Shown here piece after piece: positions 1 to 6,144 of a DNA stretch of 11,213 nucleotides (position 1 is its first letter; the number at the start of each line of letters is the position of its first letter). Made by a program: the position numbers and the translations under genes. This DNA comes from Niastella sp. Lineage in GTDB: Bacteria > Bacteroidota > Bacteroidia > Chitinophagales > Chitinophagaceae. The notes under the pieces are model-generated. The model was not told the origin of the DNA and did no database searches. It saw only the letters and a program-made list of their open reading frames with translations. The stretch covers positions 1 through 11,213 of the forward strand of contig JAJKIL010000269.1 in the NCBI GenBank assembly GCA_021154515.1, written 5' to 3'.

Positions 1-79
1 AATTGATGCCGTATCTACCAACCAGGACATTGTATTAACTGCCTCTGCGGGCAGCACCAACCTGGTATTAAAAGCAGGT
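1..79 (+). repeat. Exact direct repeat, copy 1 (at the window edge)
   Basis: Bases 1-79 are identical to 628-706, with an offset of 627 bases (divisible by 3), so both copies are read in the same frame. Identity stops at base 80 (T here, G at 707). The left limit is unknown because the window begins here. The copy is joined directly to the sequence coding LRSDYSSAFG. In the second SusC of this window, the equivalent position holds a conserved barrel strand (YNDKYLLTVSARRDGAS), so copy 1 is probably the misplaced one. Confidence 0.95.
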
Positions 80-1408
80 TTAAGAAGCGATTATTCATCA
101 GCCTTCGGCCGGGGCGCAACGCCGCAAATCTTTTACCACGGCAACGGCTATCTGCGGGTTTCACAATTTAAGTTCTGGGAGGGCCTTTCCGGTATCCTGC
201 CCGAGTTCAAACTGCGGGGAGGTTATGGCGAAGCCGGTATCCAGCCCGGGGCCTTTGACAGGTATGTGGTATTGTCGACCAAAAGTATCGGCAGTGCACT
301 TGGATTCTTTACGCCCGCTACACAAAGCAATCCCGACCTGCGCGTAGAGATCTCGAAAGAGACCGAGATCGGGACCGATGTTACTATAAATCTGAATAAA
401 GGAGAATGGTTTTCCAGCCTGGGTCTAAGCTCTACCTTCTGGAAAAGAAAAAGCAAAGATGTGATCTTTGCGGTAGATGCGCCCCCTTCTTCCGGTGGCG
501 GCAATTATCTTACCAACGCCTTCTCCCTGTCATCCAACGGATTTCAGTTTTCGCTGAACCTGAATGTGGCGGCTACCAAAAACCTGACATGGGACTTTAC
601 CACCACCTTCGGGCATCAAACTTCAAAAATTGATGCCGTATCTACCAACCAGGACATTGTATTAACTGCCTCTGCGGGCAGCACCAACCTGGTATTAAAA
701 GCAGGTGATAAAATAGGCCAGATCTACGGATTGAAAGCCTTCACCAGTGTAGAGCAGACACGCAAAGACGGCACGCCCTATATCAGTAAAGCCGATGCAG
801 GAAAATACCAGTTGGTAAATGGTTACCTGGTTGATACGGCTACCCGGGGTATTATGTTCACCAATGAAACCTATGCGCTCGGCGATCCTAATCCCAAATT
901 CAACGCTTCCTTTATTAACAGTGTACGGTTTAAAGACTTTATCACCCTTTCGTTCCAGTTCGACTGGATCTACAAAAACCATTTGTATAACCAGACCAAA
1001 GAATGGATGTATCGCGATGGCATACACGGAGACTTTGGTGATAAAGTAACGATCAACGGCCAAACAGCGGCCTTTTCCAATTATTACATCAGCGCCTATT
1101 CCGATATGTGGGGAAGCATAAACGGTGCACGCAATTCCACCAAGGATTATTTTTATGAAGATGCTTCTTTTGTAAGGTTACGGAATGTATCCCTGGCCGT
1201 GGATGCAGCCCGGTTGGTGCATATCAAATATTTCCAGAAGCTGCAACTGGTGTTGTCGGGTAGAAACCTGTGGACGGCCACCAAATATACGGGCCTTGAC
1301 CCCGAGATCAACACTGGTACCAGCAATTCCGCGTACGAACGGGGGATTGACCATAATTCAATGCCCAATATCAAAACCTATCAGATTGGATTGAACCTCG
1401 GTTTTTAA
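2..1408 (+). CDS. SusC-family TonB-dependent outer membrane receptor, C-terminal part (5' end missing)
   Basis: This is the barrel part of a SusC/RagA-type receptor that imports glycan fragments across the outer membrane with a SusD lid and TonB energy. The frame is open from base 2 to the TAA at 1406-1408, giving 468 residues, so roughly the second half of a usual 1000-residue protein; signal peptide, N-terminal domain and plug lie outside the window. Visible family features are an LRSDYSSAFG strand/turn (about residues 27-36), PEFKLRGGYGEAG (about 67-79), GDKIGQIYG, LWTATKYTGLDPE near the end, and the terminal beta-strand IGLNLGF ending in Phe, as expected for barrel insertion. A GTG at 266 is internal and not a start. 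The first 26 residues (bases 2-79) repeat residues coded at 629-706 and do not resemble the strand expected there, so they are suspect. The gene is followed after 17 bases by its susD partner. Confidence 0.93.
   Translation: MDAVSTNQDIVLTASAGSTNLVLKAGLRSDYSSAFGRGATPQIFYHGNGYLRVSQFKFWEGLSGILPEFKLRGGYGEAGIQPGAFDRYVVLSTKSIGSALGFFTPATQSNPDLRVEISKETEIGTDVTINLNKGEWFSSLGLSSTFWKRKSKDVIFAVDAPPSSGGGNYLTNAFSLSSNGFQFSLNLNVAATKNLTWDFTTTFGHQTSKIDAVSTNQDIVLTASAGSTNLVLKAGDKIGQIYGLKAFTSVEQTRKDGTPYISKADAGKYQLVNGYLVDTATRGIMFTNETYALGDPNPKFNASFINSVRFKDFITLSFQFDWIYKNHLYNQTKEWMYRDGIHGDFGDKVTINGQTAAFSNYYISAYSDMWGSINGARNSTKDYFYEDASFVRLRNVSLAVDAARLVHIKYFQKLQLVLSGRNLWTATKYTGLDPEINTGTSNSAYERGIDHNSMPNIKTYQIGLNLGF
628..706 (+). 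repeat. Exact direct repeat, copy 2 (in its native place)
   Basis: This is the second copy of the 79-base repeat. It codes IDAVSTNQDIVLTASAGS and the following NLVLKAG, and runs on into GDKIGQIYG. That order (a strand after TWDFTTTFGHQTSK, then a G-x-x-IG-x-IYG motif) matches the second SusC, where TWTTNMSISWQKDEIVSLSNG is followed by IGQSIGMIYG. This copy is therefore taken as the original position. Confidence 0.93.
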
Positions 1409-1425
1409 TCATAAATATTTTTCCA

Positions 1426-3063
1426 ATGAAAATAAAGATAATCTACATACTGTGTGTGCTGGCAATTTTACAGGAGAGTTGCAGAAAAGAAGAACTGAAT
1501 GTGCGAAATCCGAATTCACCCACACCGGAAAATGCAAAAACCGAAGCCGGGATCCTGTCATTGGCGCTCGGCGCAGTCTATCAAACAGGTTTTAACGGTA
1601 TTACCAATACGAAATATTCTGGCTCGTTCCTCGGAAGCAGTTTCTGGTTCCTGGCGCCGGCCTATCACGACCTGATGGCCGATGTTATATCAGCTGAAGC
1701 GGCTAATAACATCACTAACCAGGTAAGCGTACCTGATTACGTAGTATTTGACGATGGCAGTAAGGTAACCAACTCTGCCCCTGCTAAACAGGTAATACGG
1801 CTCAATAATTCCCGTACCAAGGCAGGAAGCAATATGTTCTATTTTGAATGGACATGGATGTATTATTTAAACAATGCCTGCAACCTGGTGCTTGAAACAG
1901 TAGATAAGGTCAGTTTTACCGGCAATGCCGATTCGAAAAGAAATGCTTTAAAGGCATGGGCTTATTTCTGGAAGGGATATGCGTATTCCCGGATCGGTTC
2001 TGTTTATTATGCCGGGCTTATAAAAAATGAGTCTGCTGTCACCAACGGCCTTTACAAAACAAGCGCTGAAATAATAGCAGAATCCAATGACAATTACAAC
2101 AAAGCCATAGATGCATTGAATGGCATTACCACGCTCACTGATTACAATGCTATGTTAAAAGTGCTGATCCCAACGCAATGTCAATTGGGGAAGGGCGGCG
2201 TGCTTACACCAACTATGTTTATCCATACGATCAACACCATGAAAGCGCGTAATATCCTGGTGAATAAAAGGGTGAAAGATATGACCGCCGCTGATTGGAA
2301 TAACATTCTCACGCTGGTAAATAGTGGCGTTACCAGCAGTGATCTTGTTTTTACCGGCCGTTCGGCTTCGGTCGGCAGCTTTCTCAGCGCCACTACGGGC
2401 AGCGTGGCGGCCATGACAACAGGCGATCCAACCAGCACCACTTATAAGATCAGCGAACGCCTGATCCAGGAATATAAAACAGGGGATAAAAGACTGGCAA
2501 ATAACTTTTCCAAAGTAACCGCCTATCTTAACCAGAAAGGCGGGTTCACCTTCAGTACAAGATACAGGTTGTTAGACGGTGGCGACACCCTAAAGGGCGT
2601 ACAGATAATATCGAGCAGAACAGTAGGCGCTTATGAATTATATCTGGCTGCCACTTATGAAGAAAACGAACTGATGAAGGCGGAAGCCAATATAAAACTC
2701 AATAATATCGCTACCGGGCTTGCCAGTGTGGATGCTGTGCGCACCTACCAGGGAGCGGGGCTTACCGCTGTGTCGGGCGCCGTTACAGACCCGGACCAGG
2801 CGTACGAAGAATTGCGCCGGGAAAGAAGGACCGCGTTGTTGTTCCGCAACGTTTCCCTGTATGACTACCGCCGGTGGGGATACCTCGATGATCTTTCAGC
2901 AGGCGGGGGCAGAACCAATGCAGTGGTAGTAAGCAGTACAGGAGTAGTGAACACCAAAGCAACCATCAATTATAATTTTCTCGATTACTGGGATGTGCCG
3001 GATGATGAGCTGTCATTAAATCCACCGGTTGCCGGCAGTGCGCCAGTGCAGAATCCTAAATAA
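1426..3063 (+). CDS. SusD/RagB-family surface glycan-binding lipoprotein (545 aa)
   Basis: The product is likely an outer-membrane lipoprotein that captures glycan and caps the SusC barrel encoded 17 bases upstream, presumably in the same transcript. The N-terminus has a short hydrophobic stretch (residues 5-15) and then Cys19 followed by RKEELNVRNPNSPT, the usual SusD opening. The lipobox before Cys19 (Q-E-S) is poor. TPR-like helices are suggested by FEWTWMYYLNNACNLVLETV (about 138-157) and ALKAWAYFWKGYAYSRIG. The C-terminal half has ELYLAATYEENELMKAEANI and a YEELRRERRTALLFRNVSLYDYRRWG stretch, typical of the family. It ends WDVPDDELSLNPP, close to the normal C-terminus, so it seems complete at ordinary SusD length. 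ATG 1426 is the first start after the susC stop. No Shine-Dalgarno sequence is visible, as usual in Bacteroidota. The ligand cannot be told from sequence. Confidence 0.93.
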   Translation: MKIKIIYILCVLAILQESCRKEELNVRNPNSPTPENAKTEAGILSLALGAVYQTGFNGITNTKYSGSFLGSSFWFLAPAYHDLMADVISAEAANNITNQVSVPDYVVFDDGSKVTNSAPAKQVIRLNNSRTKAGSNMFYFEWTWMYYLNNACNLVLETVDKVSFTGNADSKRNALKAWAYFWKGYAYSRIGSVYYAGLIKNESAVTNGLYKTSAEIIAESNDNYNKAIDALNGITTLTDYNAMLKVLIPTQCQLGKGGVLTPTMFIHTINTMKARNILVNKRVKDMTAADWNNILTLVNSGVTSSDLVFTGRSASVGSFLSATTGSVAAMTTGDPTSTTYKISERLIQEYKTGDKRLANNFSKVTAYLNQKGGFTFSTRYRLLDGGDTLKGVQIISSRTVGAYELYLAATYEENELMKAEANIKLNNIATGLASVDAVRTYQGAGLTAVSGAVTDPDQAYEELRRERRTALLFRNVSLYDYRRWGYLDDLSAGGGRTNAVVVSSTGVVNTKATINYNFLDYWDVPDDELSLNPPVAGSAPVQNPK

Positions 3064-3090
3064 CTGCCTTATCCTAGATTTTTCTCATGT

Positions 3091-3122
3091 AATAGCTCCG
3101 CGAAAGCGGGGCTATTGTTTTT
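3091..3122 (+). terminator. Intrinsic terminator after the first susCD pair
   Basis: AATAGC (3091-3096), a T that can wobble-pair with G3110, and CCGC (3098-3101) pair with GCGG (3106-3109) and GCTATT (3111-3116). This gives an 11-pair stem closed by a GAAA tetraloop. It is followed by G and five Ts (3118-3122). The hairpin starts 27 bases after the susD stop and separates this unit from the oxidoreductase gene. Confidence 0.9.
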
Positions 3123-3181
3123 ACCGGGTACCTTTGGAACATCAGAAAGCCCGGTTGTCCTTTATACCAATCATCGAACGA

Positions 3182-3209
3182 TTTGATTATATTAGCGATA
3201 GTATTTTTG
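3182..3209 (+). promoter_or_regulatory. Likely Bacteroidota promoter for the oxidoreductase gene
   Basis: TATTTTTG at 3202-3209 is an exact match to the TAnnTTTG -7 consensus of Bacteroidota primary sigma factor. A TTTG at 3182-3185 could be the -33 element, although the 16-base spacer is a little short. The ATG at 3235 lies 25 bases beyond the -7 box. Together with the terminator just upstream, this supports an independent transcription start. An imperfect hairpin (AATCATCG, AA, CGAT, TT bulge, GATT, 3169-3188) overlaps the proposed -33 element and could be an operator, but it is short. Confidence 0.55.
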
Positions 3210-3234
3210 TATTCGTAAAAATCAATCTAACGAT

Positions 3235-4398
3235 ATGCCAGGATCAAACTTTAATCGCCGTAAGTTTTTGAAAGACGCAGCCACCGTTACAGGAATGGGT
3301 TTATTTGCTGGTCTGCCCGGAAATATAATTGCAGCTAACAAATACAAGGAGGATCAACCTGCGGCCACACCCTTTGAGGAACCGCGAATAAAATTTTCTG
3401 TCATTGGTATCAATCATGCCCACATTTATGGACAGGTAAATGCCGTCATACGGGGTGGGGGACAACTGGTATCATTGTATGCAAAAGAAGCCGACCTGGT
3501 GGCAGAATTTTTAAAGAAATTTCCGCAGGTAAAGGTGGCTAACAGCGAAAAAGAAATTCTGGAAGATAGATCCATTCAACTTATTCTCAGCAGCGCTATT
3601 CCTGTTGACCGTGCAGGCATTGGCATTCGCGCCATGCAGCAAGGAAAAGATTATATGTCAGATAAACCTGGCATTACCACATTGGAGCAATTGGAAGAAG
3701 TGCGCAAGGTGCAAAAACAAACCAACCGCATCTATTCCATCATGTACAGTGAGCGGTTCGAGAACAAAGCAACGGTTAAGGCAGGTGAGTTGGTGAAAGA
3801 AGGCGCCATTGGCAATGTCATTCAAACCGTTATTATGGCCCCGCACCGCATGAGTGCAAAGGATCGTCCGCAATGGTTTTTTGATAAAAAATATTTTGGT
3901 GGCATTATTACCGACATCGGCTCTCACCAGTTTGACCAATTCCTTTATTTCACCAATTCTGATAAGGCAGACATCGTCACCTCCCAGGTTGGCAATGTGG
4001 CGCATCCGCAATATCCGGGGTTCGAAGACTTTGGGGATATCGTGCTGCGGGGCAATGGCGGTACCGGTTATATCCGGGTAGATTGGTTTACGCCGGACGG
4101 ATTAAAAACCTGGGGTGATGGACGATTGACTATTCTTGGCACAAAAGGGTACATTGAAGTGCGTAAGAACATAGATATAGCCGTGCACCCCGGCGGCAAC
4201 CATCTTTATTTAGTGAACGACAAAGACACCCAATACATCGATTGCAATAATATAGAACTTCCCTACGGGAAACAATTGGTTGATGATGTGATAAACAGAA
4301 CGGAAACAGCCATGACACAACACCATTGTTTCCTGGCAACAGAGCTGGCCCTGAAAGCACAGCAGCATGCGCAGAAACTTAATTATAATAAAGCATAA
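3235..4398 (+). CDS. Gfo/Idh/MocA-family oxidoreductase with Tat signal peptide (387 aa)
   Basis: This is an NAD(P)-dependent sugar oxidoreductase-like protein, probably exported folded to the periplasm. The N-terminus NRRKFLKDAA carries twin arginines (R8, R9), followed by a mildly hydrophobic stretch to about residue 34: a Tat signal. The Rossmann region starts near residue 53 with FSVIGINHAHIYG, a diverged glycine-rich loop. DKPG (143-146) gives Lys144, matching the EKP lysine of the family. GGIITDIGSHQFDQ (222-235) supplies Asp227 and His231, the usual catalytic or substrate-binding pair. The C-terminal alpha/beta domain follows, with LTILGTKGYIEVR (298-310). Length is normal. ATG 3235 keeps the RR motif close to the N-terminus and sits well after the -7 box. 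The substrate is unknown; next to a pectate lyase, a galacturonate-related sugar or redox-dependent glycoside cleavage is possible but only inferred. No terminator is evident before the next gene. Confidence 0.9.
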   Translation: MPGSNFNRRKFLKDAATVTGMGLFAGLPGNIIAANKYKEDQPAATPFEEPRIKFSVIGINHAHIYGQVNAVIRGGGQLVSLYAKEADLVAEFLKKFPQVKVANSEKEILEDRSIQLILSSAIPVDRAGIGIRAMQQGKDYMSDKPGITTLEQLEEVRKVQKQTNRIYSIMYSERFENKATVKAGELVKEGAIGNVIQTVIMAPHRMSAKDRPQWFFDKKYFGGIITDIGSHQFDQFLYFTNSDKADIVTSQVGNVAHPQYPGFEDFGDIVLRGNGGTGYIRVDWFTPDGLKTWGDGRLTILGTKGYIEVRKNIDIAVHPGGNHLYLVNDKDTQYIDCNNIELPYGKQLVDDVINRTETAMTQHHCFLATELALKAQQHAQKLNYNKA

Positions 4399-4518
4399 TT
4401 GTAGTATTTACCCTTTTCGGGCAACCTGCAAGGCGAAAAAAATAGCTGGTTACCGTGGTTTGTCGAATTTTTAAAAGTATTTGACCAAAAATTAAACCTC
4501 CTGGTCCTGATACCCAGG

Positions 4519-4526
4519 TAAGTTTG
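4519..4526 (+). promoter_or_regulatory. Possible -7 box upstream of the pectate lyase gene
   Basis: TAAGTTTG at 4519-4526 matches TAnnTTTG exactly and lies 32 bases before the ATG at 4559. No good TTG -33 element is seen at the normal distance, so an activator may be needed. Immediately upstream, CCTGG (4500-4504) and CCAGG (4514-4518) form a small inverted repeat with a 9-base spacer touching the box; this might be an operator. The rest of the 160-base gap shows nothing else clear, so read-through from the oxidoreductase gene is also possible. Confidence 0.45.
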
Positions 4527-4558
4527 TTACTGCAAATTCAAAACACGTTGTATACCAT

Positions 4559-5749
4559 ATGAAGTATTTGATCGTAATCATCGCCCTTTTTTCCCTGCTT
4601 GGTTCCCGCCAGGCCATTGCTCAAAATAATGTACAAAAAAGCCTGGACCGCATCGATCCCCGGCCGTTTGCCGACAATTCAGGCCACTGGTACATGGGTA
4701 AGGATGATAAGCGCATGATCAACCCCATGCCTGGCAAACCTCAGTATCAGCCCAATCAGCTGGCTGAGATCGGTGACAACATGATCCTCTTCCAGAAAGA
4801 CAATGGAGGATGGCCAAAGAATTACGACTTCTTTGCTATGCTTACCGATGCCCAGAAAGATTCTGTAAGAAGCAGGCACCAAGAAACAAACACCACATTT
4901 GATAACGGGACCAGCTATACCCACATCGCGGCGCTTTCGGTTATTTATAAGGTCACTCATTCCGGAAAATATCGCGACGCGGCGATAAAAGGACTGCACT
5001 TTTTGCTCAATGCGCAATATGCAAACGGCGGCTGGCCGCAGTATTATCCGATCGAGAAGAACAATTACAGTAAAGAGATCACTTTCAACGACGGTGCTTT
5101 TGAAGGCATCATGGAATTGCTGCGGGATATGCTGAACGGGCTGCCCCAATACGACTACCTGGAGGCATCGGACCGCCAGAAAGTTGAACAGGCCTTTACC
5201 AAAGGCATCGACTGTATTGTTAAAACACAGATCAACGATGCAGGCGTTCCAACGGCCTGGTGTCAGCAATATGATGAGCACACGCTGCAGCCTGCATGGG
5301 CCCGGAAATTTGAACCGGCGAGTATTTGTAACTCGGAAAGCGCCGACCTGGTCCTTTTCCTCATGAGCATCGACCATCCCGATCAACGCGTGGTTGATGC
5401 CATACAATATGCAGTGAAATGGTTTCAGGACTCGAAGATCTACAACACCCGGGTTGACGTTGTTCCCGCACCAAGAATGGAAACACCATTCCGGGTTTCC
5501 ACCACTGACAGGGTAGTAGTGCGCGATACAACGGCTGCGCCCATCTGGACACGCTATTATGAATTGAAGACACACAAACCCCTGTTCTGCAACCGGGATA
5601 GTAAAGTCGTTTACTCACTGACCGAGTTAGACCGGGAAAGACGTGATGGCTATGCGTGGTATACTTATGCTCCACAAAAAGTCTTGAGCAAATATCACGA
5701 CTGGCAAAAGAAATGGTCGCCTGGTAAAGATGTGCTGGTCAGGCAATAA
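4559..5749 (+). CDS. Secreted pectate lyase, polysaccharide lyase family 10 (396 aa)
   Basis: The enzyme cleaves alpha-1,4-polygalacturonate by beta-elimination, giving unsaturated oligogalacturonides. A Sec signal peptide (residues 1-21, cleavage AIA/Q) leads to the periplasm or outside; there is no lipobox or C-terminal sorting domain. PL10 motifs appear in order: DNGGWPKNYD (81-90), FDNGTSYTHI (114-123), NGGWPQYYP (156-164), TFNDGAF (175-181), WCQQYDEHTLQPAWARKFEPAS (begins 234), RYYEL (332-336), FCNRDS (343-348) and ERRDGYAWY (360-368). The spacing of Asp115, Asp178, Arg249, Arg332 and Arg346 closely parallels the catalytic and binding residues I recall for Cellvibrio Pel10A (D389, D451, R524, R596, R610), including the 14-residue gap between the last two. 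Arg249 would then be the catalytic base. All key residues seem present, and the length fits a single catalytic domain without a binding module. ATG 4559 is the start that precedes the signal peptide. Confidence 0.94.
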   Translation: MKYLIVIIALFSLLGSRQAIAQNNVQKSLDRIDPRPFADNSGHWYMGKDDKRMINPMPGKPQYQPNQLAEIGDNMILFQKDNGGWPKNYDFFAMLTDAQKDSVRSRHQETNTTFDNGTSYTHIAALSVIYKVTHSGKYRDAAIKGLHFLLNAQYANGGWPQYYPIEKNNYSKEITFNDGAFEGIMELLRDMLNGLPQYDYLEASDRQKVEQAFTKGIDCIVKTQINDAGVPTAWCQQYDEHTLQPAWARKFEPASICNSESADLVLFLMSIDHPDQRVVDAIQYAVKWFQDSKIYNTRVDVVPAPRMETPFRVSTTDRVVVRDTTAAPIWTRYYELKTHKPLFCNRDSKVVYSLTELDRERRDGYAWYTYAPQKVLSKYHDWQKKWSPGKDVLVRQ

Positions 5750-5771
5750 ATAATTCTGAAGAAAAAACTTT

Positions 5772-5823
5772 GTGCCTGAGATGCCTTAAGTTAATTTAAA
5801 AGGGTCTCAGGCACTTCTATTTT
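5772..5823 (+). terminator. Hairpin terminator after the pectate lyase gene
   Basis: GTGCCTGAGA (5772-5781) pairs perfectly with TCTCAGGCAC (5805-5814). Inner pairing CCTT (5784-5787) with AAGG (5800-5803) extends the stem, leaving an A/T-rich loop. The following TTCTATTTT (5815-5823) is an imperfect T tract, so it may be a less efficient terminator or an mRNA 3'-end stabilising hairpin. It begins 22 bases after the stop codon. The A-rich tract on the left side (5760-5767) could make it work on both strands. Confidence 0.75.
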
Positions 5824-6054
5824 GGAACATCTTTGCTGCTCTTTGTCTCATCAAACAATCTCAAGTCGCCCTCCCAGGCACTATTACTGTCAAACAAAAA
5901 GACCAGGTAATCTAAAAACAACCATTCCTTCAATAAAGCCCCCAGCAAACAGGGCACAGTTTTTAATGTTGCACAAGCAGCATAACCCGCTATTCTGGGG
6001 CCTTACCCTTATAAACAAGATAAAAATGCCCAATAAGAACAGGCCAGTTTACTT

Positions 6055-6084
6055 CAGGATGGTGCAGGATGGCTCAGGATGATT
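6055..6084 (+). repeat. Three 10-bp direct repeats (CAGGATGGTG-like) upstream of susC
   Basis: CAGGATGGTG (6055-6064), CAGGATGGCT (6065-6074) and CAGGATGATT (6075-6084) are head-to-tail with a period of exactly 10 bases, about one turn of the helix. The core CAGGATG is invariant. The array ends 28 bases before the candidate -7 box at 6113-6120, so it would lie at about -40 to -70 from the start of transcription, a usual place for activator binding. No binding protein is known for it. Confidence 0.6.
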
Positions 6085-6112
6085 TTAGCAACTGGAAAGG
6101 ATAACTTACCAA

Positions 6113-6120
6113 TGCTTTTG
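6113..6120 (+). promoter_or_regulatory. Weak candidate -7 box for the second susC
   Basis: TGCTTTTG at 6113-6120 matches TAnnTTTG at all fixed positions but one, and lies 24 bases before the ATG at 6145. No clear TTG -33 element is found. A weak promoter next to the 10-bp repeat array would fit activator-dependent expression, but the call rests on one imperfect match. Confidence 0.3.
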
Positions 6121-6144
6121 TTAATTTAAACACTGACTGCTAAT

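Larger units (their letters stand above)
5750..6144. other. 395-base gene-free region between the pectate lyase and the second susC
   Basis: This stretch holds the pectate lyase terminator, then about 230 bases in which no convincing gene or RNA is seen, then a 10-bp repeat cluster (6055-6084) and a possible promoter close to susC. A small hairpin with ATGTTGC (5966-5972), loop ACAA and GCAGCAT (5977-5983) is present, with no clear role. Its length and contents suit a regulated susC promoter region. Confidence 0.6.

Noticed and set aside
266..1408. GTG at 266 as the true start of the first SusC fragment
   Set aside because: The same frame is open back to base 2 and codes clear SusC barrel sequence before 266, so the GTG is an internal valine.
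3123..3155. ACCGGG (3123-3128) and CCCGGT (3150-3155) as a second terminator
   Set aside because: There are only six pairs across a 21-base loop, and no T tract follows.
3029..3271. 80-codon plus-strand frame bridging the susD end and the oxidoreductase start
   Set aside because: It overlaps both genes, runs through the terminator hairpin and promoter, and has no recognisable sequence.
3235..4398. GH109-type alpha-N-acetylgalactosaminidase
   Set aside because: The Tat signal and fold are shared, but the protein is shorter than GH109 members as I recall them, and the general Gfo/Idh/MocA family call is safer.
4679..5575. Long open frame (298 codons) on the minus strand, antisense to the pectate lyase gene
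   Set aside because: The plus-strand frame has a signal peptide and all PL10 motifs, while the antisense product shows no recognisable domain. It is a by-product of codon composition.
5822..6082. 86-codon frame beginning with TTG in the gap before the second susC
   Set aside because: It has a rare start codon, a low-complexity product with no homology I recognise, no signal features, and overlaps the repeat array. An 18-codon ATG frame inside it (6026-6082) likewise has no support as a leader peptide.
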